Source: Volutella citrinella
Lineage: Eukaryota > Ascomycota > Sordariomycetes > Hypocreales > Nectriaceae
Length of the DNA stretch: 64,000 nucleotides
Assembly (NCBI GenBank): GCA_034401135.1
Contig: JAWZSP010000001.1
Span: 4,340,001-4,404,000, forward strand
Direction: 5' to 3'
The position numbers and the translations under genes were made by a program. The notes under the pieces were generated by a model. The model saw only the letters and a list, made by a program, of their open reading frames with translations. It did not search any database and was not told the origin of the DNA. Shown piece after piece: positions 11,339-24,129 of this stretch (position 1 is its first letter; each line of letters opens with the position of its first letter).

Positions 11339-14138
11339 TTTGTCAGCACGGCTTTTCTCCGACAAGGTCTAGATGGTGGCGGACGGACTGTCGCTCAATA
11401 TCGGCGACAGGCCATTATCCAAGGGCTTGTGGAGAGATGTCGAGTTTGGCGTTGGGGCATAGTAGCCTTCAAGGGTGGAATGTGACGCTGACGAAGAAGT
11501 GACGAAGTGGTGATGGTGGGTAGACGCGGGGTGGTTGAGGCTCAAAGTAGAGAATCCGAGAGGGAAGGTTTGAAGCGACAGAGGCTAAGGTAGCGGCGAG
11601 AGCTGGAAGGCCAAGAATGGAAATGAAAGATGCTCAAAATTCATGCGATACGCGCAATTCGCAGCAACGCTATGCGACAGAATACATGGGCGAGGCCTGG
11701 CGTAGATCTCGACCCCAACGGCTGAAGCAATAGCGAGACCTGAGAGGTATTGCAGGAAGCAGATTGCGCTGATTGAAGGAAGTCGTGATGGCCAGAACAA
11801 ACAATTGAGTCGTCGGCGCAAAGGGGAGTCGACGAGTGAGCGTATTCCAGGAGACAGGGCGCGCTGCTTGAGGTCAATGTTTGGGTTTCGATGCCTTGGT
11901 GCAAGGGAGGGCGAATGACGACGTCTAGACCGGCTGGCTGTCCAGGAAGAGAGTATGTGCCGCTATGGGCAAGGGCAAGGTACGTGTTAGTTCGAGGCCG
12001 AGGCAGGAGAGAGATGTGCGGAAGTATGAAGCGTGTGAATTGAGGATGCTCCAGATGGCCTGGTCAACGCGAACCTGGAGCGGGCGCGGGCGGAGACGTT
12101 GAGGTTGGTGGTTGGGTTTGTCCTGGGCACGGGAGTGGAGGTGGAGGAGGCGGATGCGGTTGCCAGTACCAGTTGGTGCGGTGCCCAGGTGGAGATGGTC
12201 CCTCGGTGCAGAACAAAGCGAACTGCTAATTAGTAAGAGAAGCACCGGCGGCTACCTCGACTTTGGAATAGTGCAAGTAGTGTGCTCATGGATGCGTTGA
12301 TACTGCTCTTCCACCATGTGCATATGTGAGTGAGGCAGGGCGAGGACCTAGGCGGTTGCGCTGTGAGGAATGGATGCCCTTGATCCGATGGGCAGTTGCT
12401 GATAACTGATAGGTGATGAGTGGTCGGCGCCAAAGAGCAAGACACTGGGGATAAGATGGCCGAGACAAATGACACGGGAGAAGAAGGCCCCTCCGCTCGC
12501 TGGCGAATGGTTTTGGTCAGGGCGGGGACGGGGCCATTATAATTTATCGGGGTATTTGAACCAGAGACACGCGATCGAGTAAGCAGAACTGATACTGACG
12601 ATCTTGGTGGTGGTCCAAGGGCAAGGCCATTCCAGGAAGCCTCTAGCGTCGGCGGCCTAGGACTGGAGCGTTTTTGGGCCTTTGGAGCTTGATCGTGGCT
12701 GGAGGCGCTAAATGGAGCCCGGCGGCCAGAAGCCGATGCTCGCTCTGCCGGTTGCTGAGCGAGGTAGAGTGAGAAGCGACGGTGTCGACGCCTGGGGTGG
12801 CAAAGGATGCTGTATATTGCCTTGGTTGCCCGCTAATGAGGCCGGAAGCTGGGTCCGCCGATGGTCCAGGCCTATCTATCCGTATACTGGGAGAGAATGG
12901 GGTGACCACAGAAAAGGTAGCAGAAAAGGAACCGATGGGCAAGGCCTCGATCTGCGAAGGCCCAGGTCCAGGTTGAGGCTACGAGACGGACGATGCAGAC
13001 GGCAAGATCGGGTGCAAGCCAAGGCGTGACAGTGACGACAGATGAGGTCGGGCGGTCGACCGATGGACCTCAGGCATGGGTTGGAGGGAGGGAAACCTGG
13101 ACCTGGCCTAAGCGTTGCCCCCAAGCCTCAGCCAGCAGAAGCCTCCAGTCTCAGACTGGGGGACTCAGTGTAAGCGCAGCACCCCTTGAGTCCCGGCCTT
13201 TGACAACCTAGCCCCCCCCCCAGTAATTATTTGGCGCCTCACTTCCGGGCGCCAACACCCAAACCTTCTGCGCCCACAAGAGCCGTGAGGCACAGGCGCT
13301 GCGGCCTCAAGCCATTGGTCCCCAAAATGCGGTGAAAGTATGCGGCGCCGGCGGCGACAGGGGTCTTCCCGGGGGTGTGGTCCAGCCTCGATTCAATGAA
13401 TCCAGGGCCCTTCTGCAAGTCCATGGGATCGCTCACTCACAGCCTACAGCCCACAACCGGGGGGGGTTCCTTTTCCGGGTTCCCAAGGCCAACCCGGCCG
13501 AAGCACAACCCCTCGTCCGTCTACTCCCGTCTCATCTCGTTTGCCTGTCCAAAGGCATTCATTGCACACCAGCTGCACCAGGCGATATCGGCCTCGAAAG
13601 CCTAACTGCCATAACTGCCTCAACCCTCAAGCTCACTCTCTGGAGTGCGTTTCGACTCAGCGTACGGATACCTACGTAGTAATTACTCCGGGTGTCCGCC
13701 CGCTTCACATGGAGACGAGCTTCCCCCGGCAGAAATGGCCTGCCTCTGCATTTGATCCAGGGATTTTGGTGGAGTTAGCCAGGGCGGCAGGAAATACGCC
13801 TCGCCTCCAAAGAGAAATGCCAAGTTGCCAACCGAGTCTCCAGCACTGGCCTAGGCCCAGCCAGGCATAGCAGGTGGTGGCCATGTGCCTCAGCATCCGC
13901 TTCCAGTAAGGCTGTTGGTCTGCGTTTACGTACTGACTACCGAGCTTTATTCTACGGCAGGCACTGCTTGCCGGTTCTCTGGCAGTAACAGCAACTAAAT
14001 CATTGTAACAATTACGGGTCCATTTGCAATTACTGGTAATGAGGCACAAGGCTCACGATACCTTCGCTTTTTGCATTTTCAAAAGGTGTTGGTGGTTGAT
14101 GAAGAAGGTGCACCTACCACGCCTGCCCGCACTTAATT

Positions 14139-14160
14139 ACCTACTCGGTACCGAGTAGGT
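14139..14160. repeat. Perfect 22-bp palindrome
   Basis: The two 11-bp arms, ACCTACTCGGT and ACCGAGTAGGT, are exact reverse complements with no spacer, centred on a GGTACC core. It lies in the LST4/IML1 intergenic region. It could be a dimeric transcription-factor site or a cruciform-forming sequence; function is unknown. Confidence 0.8.
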
Positions 14161-16839
14161 TGGACTGAGACCCGATGCCGGAGCTTGAAACGAGATAACC
14201 TGCGATACTCTGCAGGCACTGGATCAGCCTCAATTTCTTGAAAACAGACCATGGGATGGACCATCCCGGTCGGCAGAGCAGGGCTTCTGCCCACCTTCAT
14301 TGAACGTCGCGAACTAGCAGGCTCGTCGCTGTTATTTGCTTTTGTCTCTCCTCTCTGGCTCCTCTTGTCTCTCTGGAGAAGCCTAAGCTGCCCAATCTGC
14401 CTCAGCCACTGCCACTCTCTTCTCGCTACCCATAGATCGGTAAACCCTCTCAATGGCTGGGGTCAGCTCGCATGGCGCTAATGTAGAGTGAGCAAATGGC
14501 AACGTTTTTCCCATTTCCCTTGTCGTCAGAGGCTTCCGCTCTCCATGATGGGCTTCGGCACTGATTACAGTCCACCCGCACAGGAATTGCATTGTATCAC
14601 CTCCAAGCTGCCTGTGTGGCGGGCTTGGCAGCGCCCATGTGCCAACCGGCGGCAGTCTCGCCCTTGAATGGTGACGGGAGGTGTGTGTCCCGACCCTCAC
14701 ATCGGATAATACCCAGGACGAGTGCCGACCCGGCGCGGAAGCACGGCATTGGTGACTTGGACCCTGGGGTCACAGAACACCCTCAAGCAAGCACTTGGTG
14801 CGAGGTGTCCTTGAGAGCGCAAAGGAAGCAACTCTCGCACGAGTCAAGTCGGCTCGACCAGCCACGATGGAGCAAGCAACAACCGGCCAGATATTCGGCA
14901 GCCCGGCCCATATCCGGCCTGTTCTCCTCGTCACGCGTACTGACTGGGCCGACGACATGTTGCAAATTGGCGGCCAAAAATTGGCTCTCCCGGACTTTTG
15001 GTGGGCTGTTGACAAGGTAGCTGCTAAAAAGACCCTGAACTCTGCACGCTGCGTCCCCAGTTTTCAACCATCTATGTACTCCGTACTCCGTAGCCGTCAA
15101 GACAATCCCATCTATCAGGCCGGCTGTTGGCTGGTCGTAGCATCGACGACCCACTCAACGGCGGGCTCGGGTTTGAACTTTGCAGCGCTTCCAGCCTTCC
15201 ACGCCGCTTGGGCCAACTTATGACAACATCTTTCCTAGCTTCCCTTTCTCTTCTCTCATCAATGTCGCATCCCATGGTTGCATCTCCGCTACCTGCCCGC
15301 CCACATCGCCGAACTGCCTTCATCGGTGCGATCTGCAGGCACCAGTCGCGCCTTCGGTACGCGCGTTGCATTGTCGATATGCGAGCCAGACAAGGCGGAC
15401 AAGTCCCTCAGATCACCACTGCATGGGATGGCTCGGCTACCAGAGGCGTGATCAACTAGGCGGGGGCTGCATATCGGACTCCCATAGGAGTCGGCCGAGT
15501 CTTGGCTTGGCTTGGGTTGAAGCCGTGGTCGCGTCGCTGGATCCACATCTTGAAGATCTTGACTGTGTTCACAACAAGGCCTCCATTGACAGCTGGAAGC
15601 GAAGCGCGCGTAAATAGTGGTCCCGGCGACTGAGGTGCATGATACAGAAACGCCACTCACTCTGTTGCATGCGTGAGAGCCTGCATCGATGATGATCTCG
15701 CACGGTTGACAACAACCCCGCAGTGCCCGCACGCAGCGAATTCCGTGCATGAAACAGGCAGAAGTTTGGGACCAGATCTGCGTAATGTTCAGTCGTGTCT
15801 GCGCACGCGGAAGGACGCACAGGTTGGCATAAACGGTCTTCAGGCCCGTCCTCAGAAATGAAATGCCATGCCAAGCCAGAGCCCCTGTCGGCCTCTCGGG
15901 CTATCAGGTCTTTTCGATCTAGGCGTCGATGCCCAAGCACGGGAGGAAGCGTCTTGGACCCAAGCCGCCCACTTGGCTACTGCGAGAGAGACGACTAGGC
16001 CGGCGAGCTAATAGCTTGAGACCCAGTTACGACATATTACCGCCACTGCCTCTTCGCGCTGAAGCCCCCAGCCAGTTGTGACAATCAACTCCCCCGCCGT
16101 TGCCGATTGTCATTTCTGCTGCTTTGCCATGCCTGCTCGTGGCGTCCTTCACGTGTCATTCTGGAGTCGATAGCTCATACCAAGGTCGTCAGCTCCCTCG
16201 CTGGGGGGCGGGTCGCCCCGGTCCCGTCCCCCCCGCGTGAGCATTCTGGTGCTACAAGTGGCAATCAATCCCCGTCGCACAGGCGAGTCGCGACCAAGCA
16301 AGGCAAGCCGCCGCAGCCAAGACATCTCGTCGCTTGTCACGGCATGTTTCAGACCGCTTTATTAAGCCCAGCTGCGGAATCGAAGGGCTCAAGGGCTCCA
16401 ATGGTGGTATGCCCATGCGCCTTCTTGCTGCCCTGCACAACGCCACGTTGATCAGCACCCTGGTGACATGGAAATGAGAGAGCAGCCTCAAGCCGCTTGT
16501 CGCGGGCTGCGAGCTTCACAAACCCTGTGATGCGCAGTCCAACGCCCGCAGGAGCTGCTGTACTGTAACATGTCACATTTGCCCCATACTACTATTATAG
16601 GTAGGCAGTCTTAGTAGCCATCTGGCTGTTCTGGGCTCCATGGGGTCCGCATCCCCTCCCCAAAGATCAATTGGCCTACTATGGTTCTCAATATCGTCAC
16701 TTGGGTGGTCTCGAGCTATGATGATGGACCCGCCTGGAGAATGAAGCCTCGGCAAGATTCCGTCTCGCACCGCTCAGCCAGGTCGCGTCACAGCAAGAGA
16801 TGATGCTTGAACGCATAGCTCAAACAAACACAGGCCATA

Positions 16840-17010
16840 CGCATTTCAAATGTTAATCGCTCCGTCTCCCGCAGAGTATCCGCAAGGAGATCTGATAAAG
16901 CTCAGATACATAGATAAGTTTAGGTTATAGATACATTTTGGTGCAGATTAGGCAAGCACAGTATCAGGGTTAGTTTATTATAATACCTAAATATGCTAAT
17001 GAAGAGGAAC
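16840..17010. other. AT-rich island, possible decayed element
   Basis: Sequence composition changes here to many TA-rich words (for example ATAGATAAGTTTAGGTTATAG and TTATTATAATACCTAAATATG) within GC-rich surroundings. This could be a short relic of a mobile element mutated by repeat-induced point mutation. No terminal repeats, target duplication or transposase similarity is visible. Confidence 0.3.
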
Positions 17011-17705
17011 CTCAACAGGATTAGTGGAGCAAGCCACGATTTGACATTTGTGATGCTTGTGGCCTTTATCTTGATTGTCATGGGGACTTCTTGACTTTCG
17101 TTCTTGTCCTGATAAACGGAGCCCCGGTGCTTGTAGTAATTTGCCACGCAGCAACCGGCGTTTGCTCAACTGAATACTACCTAGCAGCACCTCATTCCGT
17201 CCTTCATCCCATCATTGCTTGTTATTTGGTTGATTGTTCCGACCCCGGGCCATCATTCCCTCATAGCGAGCTCTGGTCAGTTCAATCATGAATGTTAATT
17301 TGTGTTGCAGCCCTTAAGCGAGCCTCAAACAGCAAAAGGCCTACATGCAGCGATCGTTAGCCCCGGGTTCTCGCGACTCCAACTTCGCGACGATCCGGTT
17401 TATCTCCTGGCGGGCTTGGAGCTTCGGCAAGAATCATTCGAGCGGAACTAAACGCCGTCTGCACTTTCCGCAATGTTTAAGCACTTCCATGGCCGTTCTC
17501 CTGGAGCCAGCCACAGCACACAAGATAATAGCTCCGTGAACGCCATATGGGCCATGGGACCAATGTGCAAAGCTGTAAGGTGACATATTTAACTAGATCC
17601 AGCTCTTTTCTCCCTCAAATCATCACAATCATAGCCATTGATTATTGCAAATATTGCAATTGTCATTAGGAGCCTCATTGCTGGTTGTTCAGGTAATTGC
17701 CCAAC

Positions 17706-17930
17706 ATGGAAGGCGGTCAGTGCGCGCAACCACTCCAAGCTCAATTCTGCCGCTTCATCGGCCAACCTCAGTTGGCTTCAGTCGAGGTGCCATCGCCCAT
17801 CCGTTACAACGTCCGTACTATCCCTCCCCGACCAGCTTCTCGCCGGCAATTCCAACCGAGCCGATCTTTCGCGAACACAATGCGCTGCATGAGACTGCAC
17901 CGTCTCTCACGAAGCCCTTCACAACACTGA
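17706..17930 (+). other. Candidate upstream ORF in the IML1 leader
   Basis: An ATG-started frame of 74 codons plus stop ends 16 nt before the IML1 start codon. It would be an upstream ORF if transcription of IML1 starts before 17706. The peptide has no recognisable domain. The alternatives are that transcription starts downstream of it or that a leader intron removes it. Confidence 0.35.
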
Positions 17931-17946
17931 GCGACGAACCATCCTC

Positions 17947-20900
17947 ATGTCCCGACATGGCGGCGCAAAGAACCTGGTCCCGCGCAAGGGGCCGCAATGG
18001 TCGCACCTTCGACAATTCAGCCGTTCCGGCTTGGAACCCGGTGCATCCGATGTGCCTGGGTCTCCGGCCAGCGTCTCGACCCATTCTACCGTCAAAGAAG
18101 ACCGGCGATATAGGTCCGAGCGTCGATGCACCGTAACCGTCAACGAGGGGTACTCCAAGGACGAGGTGTTGCTCAACCTGGACCTAGTGGGCAGTGATTT
18201 CAAACCGGGGGCGCTCATGTGTATAAGTGTAATCATCAAGGAGGACTCGCGGAAACCTTCGACCGGCCATGGCGGAAACAATAAACAGACGCAGGACCAG
18301 AACGGAGGAGGCGCCACTACTACCGAAGCATCCTGCAACAAGTATGTCTTTGTGGCGAAAGATATGCCACCAGAGATGAAGACAAGGCATCCCGATGTAG
18401 AAGTCCACGTTGTGAAGCACATAGCCGATGCCTTCGGGATGAAGAAGGGTACTCAAGTGCTATTGACCAAGGTAAACCATCAACTACTTGCACACTCTAC
18501 ACATGCATTTGACATCGTGCTAATATTTGTCATAGGTCGATGCCAACCATCCAGCAAGAGAGGCCTCTCATGTGGAGCTTTCATTCAAAGACCAGTATCT
18601 GTCAAGGGCCGACATATGGAGAATGACGGTAGGGGAGCTGACAGGACGTACTGTCTACAAGGGACAGTCCATCTTGTTCATGGGCACCATCAAAGCTCAA
18701 ATCACTGCCATCTACCACGACGGCGACAAAGTGCACTCTGGTTTCTTCACCCGCGATACCCGCCCCATCTTCCGGAGCGAATCCGCCAGATATGTTCTCT
18801 TCATCCAGATGGCCCGCGAGATGTGGGAGTTTGACTCTGAAAGCTCCGGCGAAATCATGTTCAATAAGGTCGTCAACGGTTTTCTTCCTGCCCTGTTCAA
18901 GCGATGGGCTTTGCTGAAAGTTAAGCACTTGGTCAGCATCGTGCTTTTTGCTCGTGTCGAGTACGACACCGGCCTGACAGCCGAATTCGACACGCTGGAG
19001 GGCGATTATTATACCGGCATCCAGCCTTCCGGGTCCAATCGCCCGTACAAGGACTTTTACCGCGTGGTAGTCAGCGAGATGGGCAGCGGCGAGTGGACAA
19101 AAATCCTCCACCAACTCAAGAAGGAGTTCAACTTCTTCCGTCGAGACATAAGTCTGCACCACCATAAGCTCTTTGCTCAATCTACGATCAAGGGTGGTGA
19201 AGCGCCCAAAGACACCCCGTCGAACCGAGTCAAGGCTGAATCCAGCTTTTCTATGTACGGCAATCTGCTAGAGGCCATCAATCTAGCTGCCTCACAATTC
19301 GCACTCGACCACATCGATAGAGACCTGACCAGAACAGGCATCTCAATTGCAGTCATTAGTGCTGGTCCAGGCGTGTTTGAGGTAGATTACGAAACCCTCA
19401 GGAGAACCACTGAGGCATTGGTTGGCAATGGAATCGGCATTGATCTCATTTGTATGCCCAAGATGCCGCTTCATTCAGTACCCCTCTTCAAATATCGCAA
19501 CCCACAGTACCACGAAGAGAGCAGACATCACACGCGACAGTCTGGGCTTTCGAGGTCATTCCAAAGCCGCGATAGCACGCCCAACCAGCCGACGCCAATC
19601 ATTGGGAGCTATCAGTCCTTTGGAGAATCTTACTCTCCGTCAAAGGGCCCTTCAAATATATCCCGAAAGCATGAACTTGTGTCCATGTCGACGAGCGATG
19701 AGTGGTGCTATGCGCTTCCACAATGGCTTCACGTTTCGTACTGGACTGGCGCATCGGACGAAGCCCTGTCGTATGAGGGTATCGCCCTTTCAGTGTCCAA
19801 CAAAGTGGATCAAGACGACGAGAGTGAGTTCAACATCCGATGCCGTATGTATGACCTGCAAATGAGAAGCATTCTCGAAACAAATGAGATTGAGACAACG
19901 CCACTTCAAGTCGATACCAACTTTCCTTCCAATCTCACGGAGCCTCCGCCCTCCCAGAAGTTACGAACTGGTGTCAACGATGTCGTCTACATTCCCACAA
20001 CTCGTGTTCCCGAAGCGCTGGTCGATTATGTGTATGGGTTCCAGCGATTCGTCCCCGATAGGCTTGCAAGGCCTGGTGAAAAGTCGCTATGGAAACAGCT
20101 ACAGGACTTTGACGATCTCAGGGCCCACGTTTCAAGCAGTCGGCGCCATCACGGATCTCGGCAGGCCAGAGACTTAGATGACATTGCGCGCAGGCAGCTG
20201 GCTGAAGATTCTGGTCTGTTTGGAACCTCCCTGCCTGAGAGAAAGGCTGCGATGCATGGTTCTTCAAATCGAAAACTGTCCATGAACATGGTTGATGCGG
20301 AGAAGCCGTTGGCAATCATGAAAAAGCCTGAGGAAGGTTCCTCAAAAACACCCAAGCCAACTGCGTCTTCTTCTTCCACGGTAAAGCAGCCGAAATTGAT
20401 GAGGCAAATCAGTCTCGGCCAACGTGGCTTCGGCATCGCAGCACCCAAAGCAGCTATTGCTGAAATCAAAGCAGAAACGGTCAACGCCTCGCCATCCGAC
20501 TGGAAAGCAACAACGCCGACGATTGCTCGAACCCGTTCTGACATGCGACCTAGTTCGCCCCAGACCATTGCCAGTCAAACTTCTGCCTTTTCTACGTATC
20601 GATTCCGCCCAGATGCGCCAGATACGATTATCGAAGACCTAGCAGCTACCCCCAGTATCCCCATCTTGAAGAGGAACACCTCGGGCATGTTTGAGAATGC
20701 CACAAGCCAGCTGAGGTCTGCATCAATACTTCCAACGCCATTTCACCAGAGGCAGGACAAGCCAGGCGAGGATCGTGATATACGTTTCTCAGATGCCCTG
20801 CGAGCTGAAGATGCCCAAAGAGTGCTTCGTGCCGAGGAAAAGGTGTATACGAACAAGCTACGGGCCGGGGTTGTCCCAGATCTTCCAACATTATCACCTA

Positions 20901-23572
20901 CAACGGCAATTACGCCATGGTTAACACTGCTCAATCCTTCCAACCCGGAACGCCACAGAGTCGATGACACGGTTCTATACAGTAGATGGCAGCACGTCTT
21001 CCCCCAGACGTCTCAAATGAAGATTCAGAAATGGAAGGCACTGTGTTGCCCAGCGTCTGTGCCGTTAACAACTGAATACTTCCCCGGCAAATCCCAATTC
21101 GATAGGGAGTACCAAAGGCATCCATACAACATCGATCAAAACGCGGATGACGATTTGGCCGAGGAGCCCAAGACGCGCAAGGAATTCATTCAAGAGCTGG
21201 TCGGCTTGCGCTTCTCCCAGGGGTTCCAGGTGGTTGTAGGACCCAGCGTGGCTAAAGCATTTGGCCAGAAACTCATCAAAATTGGCGACATTTTCTCCCG
21301 GGATCAGCTACTCGAGGATGGCACCAGCATCTTCATGTCTGTAGGCAACATCATCCACCAGCTCTCATGTGTCAATGGCACAGAAGTCGAGGTCAACATC
21401 TTTATGCGGAAACCAGCGGACACCTCGGTCCGTTCCCAGAGCTTCTCACCCATTTACAAACCAGCAATCCGCACCTTGTTTGATGAGACGTACGAAACCC
21501 ACGTCATTGATCTTTTGACACCACGGCCGGAACGGAATTGGAACACCATTGATTCCTATCTTGCCGGACATCATGATGAGATGATGGAAAGTTTGAGATT
21601 CTGGCGTGCCAGATTTGTGCTAATTCCTGTCCTCCCGAAGCATACATCAGCACCAAGGACACAGAGCGGAGACAACCCAGAAGAGGTACGGATTGAGGGC
21701 ATCAAACGACTCGCTGAATCTTGGCAGAAGCATCGATATCTCCCACCTTCAGAGAGGCGATACCACTCTGCTGGCAACCGTCGCGGGCGCGATATCAACG
21801 CGCTCGACATTGTGTATAAGACAGAAGATCCATCTGTGGTAATCGCCGCAGAGGTGGAAACACTCCCTCTCGTGGAGGGGTTGGAGGGCTTTGGTCGCAA
21901 AGGTCTCGTGTCCAGCAAGGAACGCTTCAAAAAGGCCAATCTAAATCTCGGAGCTCTTGCAGAGGCGATGCAACAGCCTGTGGAGAACGGGGGTGTAAGG
22001 CTGCAGAACCGCCGATGGCACCTTCGTATGCACTACGCCTGTTTCATCGGTTCCGACATGACCACTTGGTTGTTGGAAAACTTTGAGGATCTGGAAACCC
22101 GCGAGGATGCGGAGGATTTGGGCAACGGATTGATGGCACCCGATGAATCCAAGACAGGGCCTGTCAAGAGCGACAAGGACAGAGGCATCTTCGTCCATGT
22201 CGAGAAGCGACACCAATTCCGCGATGGAAACTACTTTTACCAGATTGCCCCCGAGTTTGCCAAGCCGCAGCAGGGATGGTTCAATTCTCGAAAGCGTGAT
22301 CCCGGCGTGCCACCTACACCGGTGCTGGAGGCCACGTCCAAAGATTCGCCTCGGACCCTCATGGCGAGGCCAACGTCAAACAATGAAGAAAATTCCCCGG
22401 CCTCTACTTCAACGACTCCAACGATTCCTCAGACCCACACCGCCAAACGACCTCGTGTTATGCTGAGCAAGGTGATCAAGTATGACATTGATCATCGCAA
22501 GCGATCCTACAGGCCCGAGAGAGTCGATCTGCACTATGACCGGCTGCATAACCCCGACAGTTGCTTCCACATCCGCATCGACTGGATGAATGCAACGGCC
22601 AAGCTGATAGAGGACGCAGTCGAGAGCTGGGCCCGAGAAGTCAGCCAGTACGGCCTTCGCCTCGTCGAGGTGCCAATCAGGGAGGCAAGCGTGATGACGG
22701 ACAGCAACCCCTTCCGCAAGCCATTCCCAGTCAAACTAGCCCTGAGCCCCCCGGACCAGAAGCCGGAGACATATTTCGACCCCAGCGGTGTGGCGCCTCA
22801 GGTCTCGCAGGGCAAGCACTTTTACCAAGTCGGCATCTTGAAAAAGTTCGACTTTGTGCTGGACACTGAAGCTGCTTCCAATTTCCCCAGCAATGTGGAC
22901 GTCAGCTACTCCTGGGGCAAGCCCGATTACAAATACAGCCAGTACATCCATCGAAGTGGAACGCTGCTCGCCCAGATCACCGACGAGGGGAATTTCCTGC
23001 TACTGGCGAACCGTCTGTACAGTAATCGGCCAACAAACCCTCGAGACAAGGAGATGAGATCAAACACCGTTTCGGATCCTCCCGCGGTTGTCGAGCGTGC
23101 GGGCCGCATGTCAACAATGTTGGGAAACTATTCGACCTTTCCCCTGTCTGATTTGTCGACGCTCGGGTCGCCCTCGATCAAGCCCCTGCAATACTCTTCT
23201 CCGAGTCTCCGAGCCGTGGACGCAGCCACGAGAGCTGCCCTGTCCGACTCCATATCCCGACCATCCAATCTCAAGACCGAGTTTGAGGCCTTTTGCGCGG
23301 ATGCCGTCGGGCTTGACATCTTTTACAAGGAAATCCTCAAGCGCGGCCAGACGCCTCGGAGCACGCCCCGGAGCACGCCGTCGACGGCCGCGCCCTCTCT
23401 GCTGGATGCCGTTCCCGAGTCCAGCATTCCCTCCCTCGGCCTACCGCCTGGAGTTCTCGCCCCGGCCATCGAGGCGAAGCCAATGGGGAAGCGCGTCAAT
23501 AGCCCAATGTCGTTTTTGCGCCGTGGCAGCGTTCAGTATGACGGTGGTGGACCTGGTCCGTCCGGGCGTTGA
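17947..23572 (+). CDS. IML1: Vacuolar SEACIT/GATOR1 subunit Iml1 (DEPDC5 homologue)
   Basis: Iml1/DEPDC5 is the scaffold of SEACIT (GATOR1), the GAP complex for the Rag GTPase Gtr1 at the vacuole; it turns TORC1 down on amino-acid shortage. Exons 17947-18471 and 18536-23572 give 1853 residues; the 64-nt intron falls between codons and restores the join [14 protein letters not shown]. Features: an N-terminal domain from about residue 60, the strongly conserved block near residues 187-260 ([45 protein letters not shown]), a long central Ser/Pro-rich segment, a DEP domain near 1325-1410 ([20 protein letters not shown]), and the C-terminal domain including [19 protein letters not shown]. An in-frame TGA lies about 20 codons upstream of the ATG, supporting the start unless there is an upstream exon. 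The length fits fungal Iml1. LST4, in divergent orientation, acts on the same GTPase pair in the opposite sense. Confidence 0.95.
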
Positions 23573-24129
23573 TGTCTCCATCAGAGCCAGTAATTGAAAT
23601 CTGACCCATGCAAGGCGCAAGGGCGAGTTGTATGACAGGCGTTTGGTTCTTGTGGCATGTGCATGTAGACCTGATTGGGGGTTATAATTCGGAGGAACTA
23701 CGATCCGTGGAAACGACATTCTGCCCAAGTCGTCAATTCCACATTCATGTGTTTAGGTAGTCGGTATGTATCTTTGCCGGCCATTTGTATAGGAGTTTGT
23801 AGCGCTAAAATAGCCACTTGCATTCATCATATTCGAGCAAATCTTGGTGGTCTATCGATACATATATTTTTAGGGCCGAGAGCCGACGCTCGGCTGATCA
23901 ATACCAAGAGCTCATTTCAGCTCAGGTATCATCGCAAATACATTCCTATTTCCTCCAAAACGCCTTCTTCTCGTTTTCGCGGCCCAATCCCTCGCCCATC
24001 CCAAAGGTCGAGCCCGTTGTTGAAGTAGTGATCCGCTCTCTCGCGTGTAGCAGCGCCCGTGAAGAAAATAAGAGGTGTGAATCCATGACTCCCGCCCTTC
24101 ATAATGATCCCAACTCAAGCAAACTGGGT
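23573..24129. other. Convergent intergenic between IML1 and SCC2
   Basis: A 557-nt stretch between two 3' ends, with no supported gene and AT-richer segments consistent with 3' UTRs. Confidence 0.5.

Larger units (their letters stand above)
11339..17946. other. 6.6 kb intergenic between divergent LST4 and IML1
   Basis: No coding gene can be supported in this long stretch, despite many short frames on both strands. The LST4-proximal part (11339-12600) and the IML1-proximal part (about 17580-17946) probably hold promoters and 5' leaders. Visible items: a 10-C run at 13212-13221, a perfect 22-bp palindrome at 14139-14160, a tandem TACTCCGTA pair at 15077-15092, and an AT-rich island around 16840-17010 in otherwise GC-rich sequence. 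A long noncoding RNA or decayed mobile element is possible but cannot be shown here. Confidence 0.5.

Noticed and set aside
16920..17147. Hydrophobic 75-codon frame on minus
   Set aside because: It falls in the AT-rich island, where low GC creates hydrophobic open frames; no homology is recognisable.
18602..19180. Minus-strand frame of 192 codons
   Set aside because: It is antisense to the highly conserved IML1 core.
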